Shown here piece by piece: positions 1 to 6,063 of a stretch of DNA of 18,940 nt. The DNA is taken from assembly GCA_910587905.1 (NCBI GenBank), contig CAJUOF010000168.1:1-18940 (forward strand), in the 5' to 3' direction. Source of the stretch: an uncultured Lachnospiraceae bacterium (GTDB lineage: Bacteria; Bacillota_A; Clostridia; Lachnospirales; Lachnospiraceae). The translations under genes and the position numbers were made by a program. Each line of letters starts with the position of its first letter. Positions within the stretch are counted from its first letter, which is position 1. Below the pieces are notes generated by a model. It did not search any database. It was given only the letters and a program-made list of their open reading frames with translations, and had not been told where the DNA came from.

Positions 1-1
1 A

Positions 2-646
2 AACATGTTTGCCATCGGCCTGGTGGAAAACGCCTATCACCAGACCTGTCGGATCGAGGCGGTTCCGGCGGATCGGATCCTCGCGGAGGAGCCAAAGCTC
101 CTCCTCTATGCCAAGGAAAGGATGGGGAGGATTCCCTTCGGGAAGGCGGACATTCTTCTGGTGGACGAGGCCGGGAAGAACATCAGCGGAGCCGGAATGG
201 ATCCAAACGTGACCGGCCGGTCGCCTCTGCTTCCCACGGAGCCGCCTTATTTCCAGCGGATCGCCGTGTTCGACCTGACGGACTGTTCCCATGGGAACAT
301 CGGCGGCGTGGGCAATGCGGACGTGACCACCATGCGGCTCTATCAAAAGATCGATCTGGAACAAACCTATGCCAACGGTATCACCTCCGCCGTGCCGGAG
401 TCGGTGAAGATTCCCGTGGTCATGCCGGCGGAGCGGACGGCCATTAAGTTTGCCATGCGGACAGCGGCGGAGACAGACTGGGAGGCAGGCTGTCGGATCG
501 TCTGGATCAAAAACACCCTGTCCCTCTCGGAATTTTATATTTCGGAGGCGTTGCTTAAGGATGCCGAAAGCATCCCCGGGATGACGGTTGAGTCTGACCT
601 GGTGGAGCCGCAGTTTGACGCAGAAGGAAATTTTGTCGGTTTTTAG
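2..646 (+). CDS. LarA-like (lactate racemase domain/DUF2088) protein, C-terminal part; 5' end outside the window
   Basis: The reading frame is already open at the first bases and ends with TAG at 644-646. The first Met (base 5) is therefore probably internal, and only the last ~214 residues are visible. Recognisable family features are a hydrophobic strand ending in VDEAGKNISG (about residues 53-62 counted from that Met), the conserved GMDPNVTGR (64-72), and a downstream block with HGN and GNAD (about 96-106). These match my memory of ~430-residue LarA-like proteins. Characterised LarA relatives racemise or epimerise 2-hydroxy acids with a nickel-pincer cofactor. The N-terminal cofactor-binding half lies outside the window, so activity cannot be judged. 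An SDR oxidoreductase gene follows after 59 bases, so the two may act on the same hydroxy acid/oxo acid pair. Family moderately sure; substrate unknown. Confidence 0.65.
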   Translation, partial: NMFAIGLVENAYHQTCRIEAVPADRILAEEPKLLLYAKERMGRIPFGKADILLVDEAGKNISGAGMDPNVTGRSPLLPTEPPYFQRIAVFDLTDCSHGNIGGVGNADVTTMRLYQKIDLEQTYANGITSAVPESVKIPVVMPAERTAIKFAMRTAAETDWEAGCRIVWIKNTLSLSEFYISEALLKDAESIPGMTVESDLVEPQFDAEGNFVGF

Positions 647-662
647 GGTAAAGAAATGCACT

Positions 663-691
663 GTCCGGGGCGGGAAGCGCTTGCCCCGGAC
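663..691 (+). promoter_or_regulatory. Intercistronic GC-rich hairpin
   Basis: GTCCGGGGC (663-671) pairs perfectly with GCCCCGGAC (683-691) around an 11-base loop that itself contains the palindrome AAGCGCTT. No T-run follows, so this is unlikely to be a strong intrinsic terminator. It lies between the LarA-like stop and the SDR ribosome site (GGGAG, 696-700), which it leaves free. An mRNA-processing or stabilising hairpin, or weak attenuator, is the likely role. Confidence 0.5.
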
Positions 692-705
692 GGAAGGGAG
701 AGGTC

Positions 706-1500
706 ATGGATCTTCATTTGAAGGACAAGGTCGTGGTGGTGACCGGTGGGGCCGCCGGCATCGGCCGTGCCATTGCGGAAGAATTTTTGCGGGAAGGTGC
801 CAGAGTCGCCGTGTTTGGCCGGGGACAGGAAAAGCTTGACCGTTTTCTTGCGGACATGAGGGGGCTGGGGTTTGACAAGACTCTGGCTCTGCAGGCGGAC
901 GTGAGGGAAACGGAGCAGGTTCGTGCCCTGACGGAGCAGGTCGTCCGGGCCTTCGGGCAGATCGACGTCTGGGTCAACAATGCGGGGATCGACATAAAGA
1001 AAGTGTTCCTGGAGTATGACGAGGCGGACTGGGACAGGATCGTGGGGACAAATTTGGAGGGCGTCTGGAATTGCACGAGAATTGCGGCCCCTTACATGAT
1101 GAAGCGGGGAGAGGGGGTATTTCTCAACATTTCCAGCTACACCGCCAAAATTCCCCATGCGGGAGGCGCCGTTTATGCAGCGACAAAGGCCGGAGTGAGC
1201 AGTCTGACAAAAACGCTGGCGGCGGAGCTGGCCCCTTACGGAATCCGCGTGGTGGGGATCATTCCCGGTATGATAAAAACCAATATTTCCACGGAGAACA
1301 TCCGAGAAAACCAGGAGGAATACGTCTGCAACATCGCCATGAAGCGGCTGGGGGCTCCGGAGGATCTGGCAAAGCCGGCTGTGTTTCTGGCCTCCGATGC
1401 GGCGCAGTACATTTCCGGCGTGGAGCTTGAAGTTGCAGGGGGAAAGTATGCCTCCCAGAACACGGACTGGCCCTGGAAGCAAAGAGACCGGTTTCGGTAA
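706..1500 (+). CDS. SDR family NAD(P)-dependent oxidoreductase
   Basis: A classical short-chain dehydrogenase/reductase of 264 residues, the usual length. The cofactor motif TGGAAGIG is at residues 13-20, NNAG at 91-94, and the catalytic tetrad is Asn116, Ser144, Tyr157 (YAATK) and Lys161. The start is supported by GGGAG five bases upstream. Such enzymes interconvert alcohols and ketones in the cytoplasm; closest in style are FabG/gluconate-5-dehydrogenase/glucose-dehydrogenase-like proteins. The gene follows the LarA-like gene by 59 bases and is probably cotranscribed, which points to oxidation or reduction of a 2-hydroxy or polyol acid. A new promoter and the aldolase gene follow, so a transcription break downstream is likely, although no clear terminator is seen. 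Family certain; substrate not identifiable. Confidence 0.9.
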   Translation: MDLHLKDKVVVVTGGAAGIGRAIAEEFLREGARVAVFGRGQEKLDRFLADMRGLGFDKTLALQADVRETEQVRALTEQVVRAFGQIDVWVNNAGIDIKKVFLEYDEADWDRIVGTNLEGVWNCTRIAAPYMMKRGEGVFLNISSYTAKIPHAGGAVYAATKAGVSSLTKTLAAELAPYGIRVVGIIPGMIKTNISTENIRENQEEYVCNIAMKRLGAPEDLAKPAVFLASDAAQYISGVELEVAGGKYASQNTDWPWKQRDRFR

Positions 1501-1549
1501 AATTGAATAAATTCCCTGGAAAAAAACATGAAAAAACAGCAAAAGCAGC

Positions 1550-1578
1550 TTGACAGATTTGGTTTCATCTGATAAAGT
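1550..1578 (+). promoter_or_regulatory. Probable promoter of the first aldolase gene
   Basis: A perfect -35 TTGACA is at 1550-1555. The -10 is less clear: GATAAA at 1571-1576 has a 15-base spacer and TAAAGT at 1573-1578 has 17. It is the only good promoter-like signal in the 162 bases between the SDR and the aldolase gene. Confidence 0.5.
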
Positions 1579-1588
1579 CTTAGTATAG

Positions 1589-1610
1589 AAAATAAAAAAT
1601 TTTTTATTTT
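1589..1610. repeat. 22-bp perfect A/T palindrome in the aldolase leader
   Basis: The sequence reads AAAAT, six A, six T, ATTTT and is perfectly self-complementary. It lies between the promoter and the ribosome site of the aldolase gene (AAAGGAG, 1649-1655). A nearby imperfect direct repeat, AAATGCATT (1617-1625) and AAATGCGTT (1632-1640), lies one and a half helical turns apart. Either could be a regulator site, but an all-A/T palindrome can also be compositional. Confidence 0.4.
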
Positions 1611-1662
1611 AAATTTAAATGCATTACAAGGAAATGCGTTCATTCAGGAAAGGAGAAACAAA

Positions 1663-2568
1663 ATGGCGAAAGAATTCAAGAAAGTATTTGGTATCACTCC
1701 TGCCGCTCGTACCATCTGGAATGCGGACGAGAGCTACAACAAGAAGGGTATGGAGAAGTACCTCACCTGGCTGTTGGATAACGGCGCTCAGGCGCTCTCC
1801 ATCGTAGGCTCCACCGGCGAAAACATGGCTATGAGCGAGACAGAGCAGAAGGAAGTGCTCGGTCACGTGGCGAGCTTCATCGACGGACAGGTTCCGCTTG
1901 TGGGCGGCACCGGAAAGTACGATACCCATACGACGCTGGATTTAAGTAAATATGCGGAGAGCGTTGGCTACGATGCCCTGCTTGTCCTGCTTCCCTTCTA
2001 CTACACGCCTCATAAAAAGAGCGTGTTACAGCATTACCGCAACCTGAGAAAAGAACTGGAAGTTCCCATGTTCATCTACAACAATCCCTGGTTTGCCGGT
2101 TATGAGCTGAACACCAAGGAAGTGAAAGAGCTGATCGACGACGGGACCATTTCCGGCATCAAGGCGGCCCACGGTGATCCCAACCGGGTACATGACCTGA
2201 AATACTACATGGGCGACAAGATTACCGTATTCTACGGACATGATTACTGTGGCATGGAAGCTTACTGCGGCGGCGCAGACGGATGGCTTTCCGGTATTCC
2301 CGCAATCCTTCCGAAACAGTGCCGTGCGATCCAGGATGCCGTGTTGGCCGGAGATTTGGCGGCAGCCAGAAAGGCGCAGAACAACATCGTTCCTTTCCTG
2401 AACTACTTCCTGTATGATAAGGAGAACGGCGTTCCTCATTGGCTTGAGATTTGCAACTACACGCTGACGGCTCAGGGCCTCAATGTGGGACTTCCCAGAA
2501 GACCTGCGGGAGACCTGGACGACGCAAACAAGAAGAAAATCGAGAAACTGCTGGCAGATATGGACTAA
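1663..2568 (+). CDS. Dihydrodipicolinate synthase/N-acetylneuraminate lyase family protein
   Basis: A (beta/alpha)8-barrel class I aldolase or dehydratase of 301 residues, the usual length. Family landmarks: the substrate-carboxylate loop GSTGE at residues 49-53, the catalytic tyrosine in YNNP (Tyr139), and the Schiff-base lysine in SGIKAA (Lys167). The start has AAAGGAG seven bases upstream. It is not a typical lysine-pathway DapA: the YNVPGRT signature of DapA is replaced by YNNPWFAG. Members of this family release or add pyruvate (or a relative), for example from 2-keto-3-deoxy sugar acids, sialic acids or 4-hydroxy-2-oxoglutarate. It has its own promoter and is followed by a hairpin and a FadR-type regulator gene, which probably controls it. 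It is one of three divergent members of this family in the window. Confidence 0.88.
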   Translation: MAKEFKKVFGITPAARTIWNADESYNKKGMEKYLTWLLDNGAQALSIVGSTGENMAMSETEQKEVLGHVASFIDGQVPLVGGTGKYDTHTTLDLSKYAESVGYDALLVLLPFYYTPHKKSVLQHYRNLRKELEVPMFIYNNPWFAGYELNTKEVKELIDDGTISGIKAAHGDPNRVHDLKYYMGDKITVFYGHDYCGMEAYCGGADGWLSGIPAILPKQCRAIQDAVLAGDLAAARKAQNNIVPFLNYFLYDKENGVPHWLEICNYTLTAQGLNVGLPRRPAGDLDDANKKKIEKLLADMD

Positions 2569-2595
2569 TCATCCGACCGTGCAGAGGATTGATCA

Positions 2596-2621
2596 GGGGG
2601 TCACCGGTTCTGGTGGCCCCC
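2596..2621 (+). terminator. Hairpin after the first aldolase gene (weak terminator)
   Basis: GGGGGTCACC (2596-2605) pairs with GGTGGCCCCC (2612-2621), ten pairs with one G-U, around a 6-base loop. Only a short ATTTG follows, so termination may be partial and allow read-through into the regulator gene at 2711. Confidence 0.5.
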
Positions 2622-2710
2622 ATTTGCAGCCCTCCGGGAAATAAATGTGCGATTGTCTGAGGGTGAAAAGGTGGCGGAGGACCGGAAACGGATGTGAACG
2701 GAGAGAGAAA

Positions 2711-3403
2711 ATGAAAGAGATACAGAGGACTTCGGTGACGGATGCGGTGGTGGACAGCATCCGGGAAATGATCGAGTCAGGGCAGTGGGCAGTGGGAGAG
2801 AAGCTTCCGCCGGAGGCCGTCCTTTGTGAGGAACTGAAGGTCAGCAGAACCTGTGTCCGGGAAGCGATCCGGACACTGCGGGCATTAAAGTATGTGGATC
2901 TGCGTCCGGGGAAGGGAGCTTTTGTGGAAGATTTCCGCAAAAAGCAGGCGGAAGAAATGTGGCGCGGAACGAACGATGTGAAGCTTTGTGATCTGGTGGA
3001 AGTAAGAGGCGCCTTGGAGAGCTTGGCTGTCGGTCTGGCCGTGGAGCGGGCGTCAGAGGCGCAGATTGCGGAGTTGTCGAAGATTCACGAATCTTTTGTG
3101 GAGGCCGATGTAGGACACGACATGGACAGGCTGATGATGCTGGATGAGCTTTTCCACACGAGGATCATGTCTTACACAGGAAATTCTCTCTTAATCTTTA
3201 TCAACGGGCGGCTTTGGGACGGCTTCCGCGCATGCCGGAGAGAATCTTTTATGGATACGGAGATGTGTGGCGATGTGGTAACGCCCCACGGGAGGATCTT
3301 GGAGTGCTTTCAACAGCACGATGCGGAGCGGGCAGTTCTGGAGATGCAGAGACATTTGAATGTTACCGGTGAGGGTATGCGGCAGTTACATAACATGTGG
3401 TGA
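2711..3403 (+). CDS. GntR/FadR-family transcriptional regulator (first copy)
   Basis: A 230-residue repressor-type regulator. The N-terminal winged helix-turn-helix spans about residues 8-73, with the recognition region SRTCVREA at 45-52 and the wing PGKGAFV at 66-72. The all-helical ligand-binding FCD domain spans about 92-222, with the likely metal ligands Asp145, His149, His193 and His215. I chose MKEIQ at 2711, behind a purine-rich GGAGAGAG site, because the two paralogues begin the same way; an in-frame upstream Met at 2645 would add 22 residues not found in them. FadR-type proteins usually bind a small carboxylate and release DNA. It lies 142 bases after the first aldolase gene, its likely target. 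It is more diverged than the other two copies (for example LLIFINGRLWDGF where they have LLININKQLL). Confidence 0.88.
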   Translation: MKEIQRTSVTDAVVDSIREMIESGQWAVGEKLPPEAVLCEELKVSRTCVREAIRTLRALKYVDLRPGKGAFVEDFRKKQAEEMWRGTNDVKLCDLVEVRGALESLAVGLAVERASEAQIAELSKIHESFVEADVGHDMDRLMMLDELFHTRIMSYTGNSLLIFINGRLWDGFRACRRESFMDTEMCGDVVTPHGRILECFQQHDAERAVLEMQRHLNVTGEGMRQLHNMW

Positions 3404-3445
3404 GCTGTAAAAATATGAATTTTGCTTTATTCAGTTCCGGAGCCT

Positions 3446-3836
3446 TTACAGCCGCAATAACAATTCCCCCGGTGTCCATATATTTATTTCTGATTCTTTG
3501 TAATCGTTGGGATTACGTGTTACAATTCCCTCCATTTCCTGCAATAAGGCAACGGAATATTGTACTGAATCTTCAAAATCTTTCCATGGAAGTTCAAGAG
3601 CGTTTTTAATTACCTCTTCTGAGACTCCAGCAATTGAAACTATTTTTAGCAGATTTGACAAAAGGTTTTTTATTTTTGTATTGTTTTTTAATGTTTGATT
3701 AGCAATGTAATAAATGTCAGTGATGGCAGATGCCGATACAAATAGCTTTATATCGGGCTTTTTTGATAAATTAAGTATTTTTGCGCTGTCATGGAAAAAG
3801 GGCTCTCTTTTTAAAAGTACATCAGGCAGACAGCAT
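3446..3836 (-). pseudogene. PIN-domain (VapC-like) toxin, N-terminus deleted and out of frame
   Basis: Read on the minus strand, an intact start region (AAGGAG at 3850-3845, eight bases, then ATG at 3836-3834) runs into a stop after four codons. The same stretch read in another frame gives PDVLLKREPFFHDSAK, then VSASAITDIYYIAN, then LLKIVSIAGV, DFEDSVQY and VTRNPNDY, ending TPGELLLRL at 3446. This is the body of a PIN-domain ribonuclease, whose acidic residues (for example in DFED) bind metal for RNA cleavage. The expected first strand, with its catalytic DTN motif, is missing: a small deletion and frame change lie just after the ATG. The toxin should be inactive, and no partner antitoxin is recognisable. 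A shortened 71-residue frame starting at TTG (3661) exists but lacks half the domain. Confidence 0.72.
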
Positions 3837-3962
3837 GGCGTTTACTCCTTCCCTTTTTCTTTTATTTATATGTTGGTTTTATAGACTTTACAAGGCCTTC
3901 TTAAAAGCTATAGCGTTTTGTGGGAGAAACTATCGTTCAAAAATTCTGAAAAATATGGGAGA

Positions 3963-3991
3963 TTGACTCCTGTCAATAGGTAAGTTATAAT
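3963..3991 (+). promoter_or_regulatory. Promoter of the second FadR-type regulator, with an inverted repeat over the -35
   Basis: TTGACT (3963-3968), 17 bases, TATAAT (3986-3991). TTGAC (3963-3967) and GTCAA (3972-3976) form a perfect inverted repeat with a 4-base spacer covering the -35 box, a possible operator. The regulator gene starts 48 bases after the -10. Confidence 0.72.
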
Positions 3992-4039
3992 TATTAGTAT
4001 TATATCTTAAGCTTTGAAAGGACCTCACGGGAGAAGCAT

Positions 4040-4735
4040 ATGAAAGAGATACAGCGGATATCGATTACGGACGCAGTTGTGGAAAGTATGAAGGAATTAA
4101 TTGAGTCGGGAGAGTACGAGGCGGGCCAGAAGCTTCCCACGGAGGCGAAGCTGTGCGAAATGCTGAAGGTAAGCCGAACCAGCGTGAGGGAGGCATTTCG
4201 GGTGCTCCAGGCGCTCGGTTATGTGGTGATCAAAGCCGGAAAGGGTGCGTTCGTGGCGGAGAAAAAGCCGGGCTTGGGAGAAAAAGCCCTCTGGTACGAG
4301 GCGGACAATGTTGAATTTTCGGATTTTATGGAGGTCCGTTATGCCGTGGAGCCGTTGGGTGTCCGTCTGGCCGTGGAGCGGGCGTCGGAAAAGCAGATAG
4401 CGGAGCTGTCGGAAATTCATGATTCTTTTGTGGAGGCCAATGCGGGCCACGATATGGCCAAACTGATCATGCTGGATGAGCTTTTCCATACGAAGATTAT
4501 GTCCTGTACGAAGAATCCGCTGTTGATCAATATTAACAAACAGCTTCTGGACAGCTTCCGCATGTACCGGGGAGAATCCTTCATGAACACGGAGGTTTAC
4601 GGAAATGCGGTGATCCCACATGAGCGGATTTTGGAGTGTTTTAAAAGACATGACGCAGAGCAGGCGGTCCTGGAAATGCAGCGCCATCTGGACATCACCA
4701 GCGAGGACATGCGGCATTTACATAAGATGCAGTGA
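4040..4735 (+). CDS. GntR/FadR-family transcriptional regulator (second copy)
   Basis: A 231-residue protein with a winged helix-turn-helix at about residues 8-73 (recognition region SRTSVREA at 45-52, wing AGKGAFV at 66-72) and an FCD ligand-binding domain at about 93-222. The probable metal ligands are Asp146, His150, His194 and His216. The start is set by GGGAG five bases upstream and by the shared MKEIQ beginning. Much of the FCD domain is almost identical to the third copy at 7238, including MLDELFHTKIMS and NPLLININKQLL, so the two probably sense related ligands. It has its own promoter. It is convergent with the alcohol dehydrogenase/aldolase pair on the other strand, which may be its target. 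None of the TTRTAYGAYRTCRTAYAA sites seen around the third copy lies upstream of this gene, so its operator may differ. Confidence 0.9.
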   Translation: MKEIQRISITDAVVESMKELIESGEYEAGQKLPTEAKLCEMLKVSRTSVREAFRVLQALGYVVIKAGKGAFVAEKKPGLGEKALWYEADNVEFSDFMEVRYAVEPLGVRLAVERASEKQIAELSEIHDSFVEANAGHDMAKLIMLDELFHTKIMSCTKNPLLININKQLLDSFRMYRGESFMNTEVYGNAVIPHERILECFKRHDAEQAVLEMQRHLDITSEDMRHLHKMQ

Positions 4736-4873
4736 AGAAAACTATTGCCAAACGCCATTGGAAAAATGAAGAAAGATTCAGAAACAAAGGCTGAGTTGAG
4801 ATTTTAAAGTGTCTTGTAATACCTGTGAGAAATTGATATTTCGTTCTAAAGCAGCAGCATTAAGCCATGCGGG

Positions 4874-4895
4874 TAAGGGGACAGTTCTGTTGACT
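4874..4895. repeat. Possible mobile-element scar (GGGGACAGTTCTGTTGACT-like word)
   Basis: The gap 4736-4943 between convergent genes holds no gene or good terminator. TAAGGGGACAGTTCTGTTG resembles words that flank IS200/RAYT-type elements in Clostridia. This is recalled from general knowledge; no transposase or second end is present in the window. Confidence 0.2.
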
Positions 4896-4943
4896 GCGCG
4901 ATTCACAGCAGTAGGTTCGGGTGATTGAAATGCATATGGCCCA

Positions 4944-5966
4944 TTACGTTAGAGCGACCAGATATTTTAAAGCCTGATGCTCTTTTAAACGTTCGTATGC
5001 ATCGGAAATTTTTTCCAGGGGAACCGGTTGTTCCATGTCATACCACAGCTCTGCCGACAACATTCCTTTTAATACCATGGATACAACCTCTCCGTGCACT
5101 TCTTCTTCGTCATAGTTTCCGGCATAAACTGAAAACGAGGATTTGGCCATAAAGGGATTGATTCCGGCGTGGCTTCTATCGTTCCATCCATAGATAGCGA
5201 TCGTACCATGTGGCTTTAAGCAGGGGAGCGTGCGGTTAACCAGTTCACTGGAACCGACACCGTCGATGATATAATCCAGATCTTTTACGCCGTCGTCGGC
5301 CAGATGTGTCTGCAGGTCGGGTTCTTTGTAACTGTAATAATTGCAAACGGGACAGGAACAAAAAAGTGCCTCTCTGGCAGGACTTCCGACAACCCAGACT
5401 TCTGCGTCCATATTCCAGCAATGGGCGGCGAGGGACAATGCGTTTGCGCCGGAGCCGATCATCAGGATCTTATCGCCCCTTTGTACTCCAAGCCGTTTCA
5501 CATAAGAAAAAGTTTCCCGCCAGGTGATCAGCATCGGAGCGGTTTTTTCATCAATACCGTCCGGTATGATCTGATTGACCCGATATCGATCCCAGGCCGG
5601 GAGGGGCACATGGTCACGGGCCATGGTCCAGTGGTCTTTGGCGATTCCAAACTGGGCGAAGCCTCCCCAGTTTGCGGCCAAAGAGGGGAGAAGCCCTTCC
5701 GGAGCGCCGACACGGGTTACTAAGTCACCGACATGGAAATTTTTCACTTTTTTTCCGACTTCGACCACTCTGCCGATGCTTTCATGTCCCAAAATGGTCG
5801 GGTAGGAAACAGGCTTCGGGTGTCCGCCGTGCATCAGGCGAAGGTCCGTACCGCCGCAGGTGGAACCGTATTTCATTTCGCAAAGCACGTCGTAATCGCC
5901 GACCTCGGGAACGGGGAGGTCCCATATCTCCAGTTGAAAATCTTTTGTGATTACTGCCGCCTTCAT
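4944..5966 (-). CDS. Zinc-type alcohol dehydrogenase (MDR family)
   Basis: A 340-residue medium-chain dehydrogenase. The GroES-like catalytic domain has the zinc ligands Cys37 (in STCGGTD) and His61-Glu62 (in LGHES), and the NAD(P)-binding Rossmann domain begins at MIGSGANALSLA (169-180). The start at 5966 follows GGAGG by nine bases on the minus strand; an in-frame Met 18 codons earlier lies inside the terminator hairpin and has no ribosome site. Two oddities stand out: the four-cysteine structural-zinc loop of many family members is absent (this region reads VTRVGAPEGLLPSLAANW), and the third glycine of the usual GxGxxG is Ala175. It probably oxidises or reduces an alcohol/aldehyde made by the aldolase encoded just upstream. 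Related to sorbitol/threonine dehydrogenase-like proteins; substrate unknown. Confidence 0.87.
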   Translation of the reverse strand: MKAAVITKDFQLEIWDLPVPEVGDYDVLCEMKYGSTCGGTDLRLMHGGHPKPVSYPTILGHESIGRVVEVGKKVKNFHVGDLVTRVGAPEGLLPSLAANWGGFAQFGIAKDHWTMARDHVPLPAWDRYRVNQIIPDGIDEKTAPMLITWRETFSYVKRLGVQRGDKILMIGSGANALSLAAHCWNMDAEVWVVGSPAREALFCSCPVCNYYSYKEPDLQTHLADDGVKDLDYIIDGVGSSELVNRTLPCLKPHGTIAIYGWNDRSHAGINPFMAKSSFSVYAGNYDEEEVHGEVVSMVLKGMLSAELWYDMEQPVPLEKISDAYERLKEHQALKYLVALT

Positions 5967-6000
5967 TGTCAATCGCCTCCAATCAGATATCCTGTTATCA

Positions 6001-6034
6001 AAGAAAGATTGCCGCCGCATAAACTGCGGCGGCG
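6001..6034 (-). terminator. Terminator or attenuator between aldolase and alcohol dehydrogenase genes
   Basis: On the minus strand GCCGCCGCA and TGCGGCGGC (6034-6012) form a perfect 9-bp stem with a 5-base loop, followed by the T-rich ATCTTTCTTTG. The imperfect T-run and the lack of a clear promoter for the dehydrogenase suggest partial read-through within one operon. Confidence 0.6.
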
Positions 6035-6063
6035 TCGTATGTTTTTGTGCACACTTATGATGA

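Larger units (their letters stand above)
3404..4039. other. AT-rich intergenic island with a broken toxin gene
   Basis: These 636 bases between two paralogous regulator genes are visibly richer in A and T than the flanks. They hold no intact gene. What can be seen is a PIN-domain pseudogene on the minus strand (3446-3836) and, at the right end, the promoter of the next regulator. I could not recognise an antitoxin gene between 3837 and 3960. The base composition suggests foreign origin. Confidence 0.6.

Noticed and set aside
643..1542. A 299-codon minus-strand frame over the first SDR gene
   Set aside because: The plus-strand SDR has all family motifs and a ribosome site; the antisense product is rich in His, Pro and Arg and has no family features.
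3781..3966. A 61-codon plus-strand frame in the AT-rich island
   Set aside because: It begins at a weak TTG codon, overlaps the start of the PIN pseudogene on the other strand, has no ribosome site and shows no recognisable family.
4097..4717. A 206-codon open frame on the minus strand opposite the second FadR-type regulator
   Set aside because: It lies fully inside a well-supported gene and has a composition typical of an antisense shadow, with no recognisable domain; a similar frame lies opposite the third regulator.
6033..6045. A half-operator-like word (GTCGTATG) after the minus-strand aldolase gene
   Set aside because: Only one half is present, it is not at a promoter, and it abuts a terminator stem; chance is the simplest explanation.
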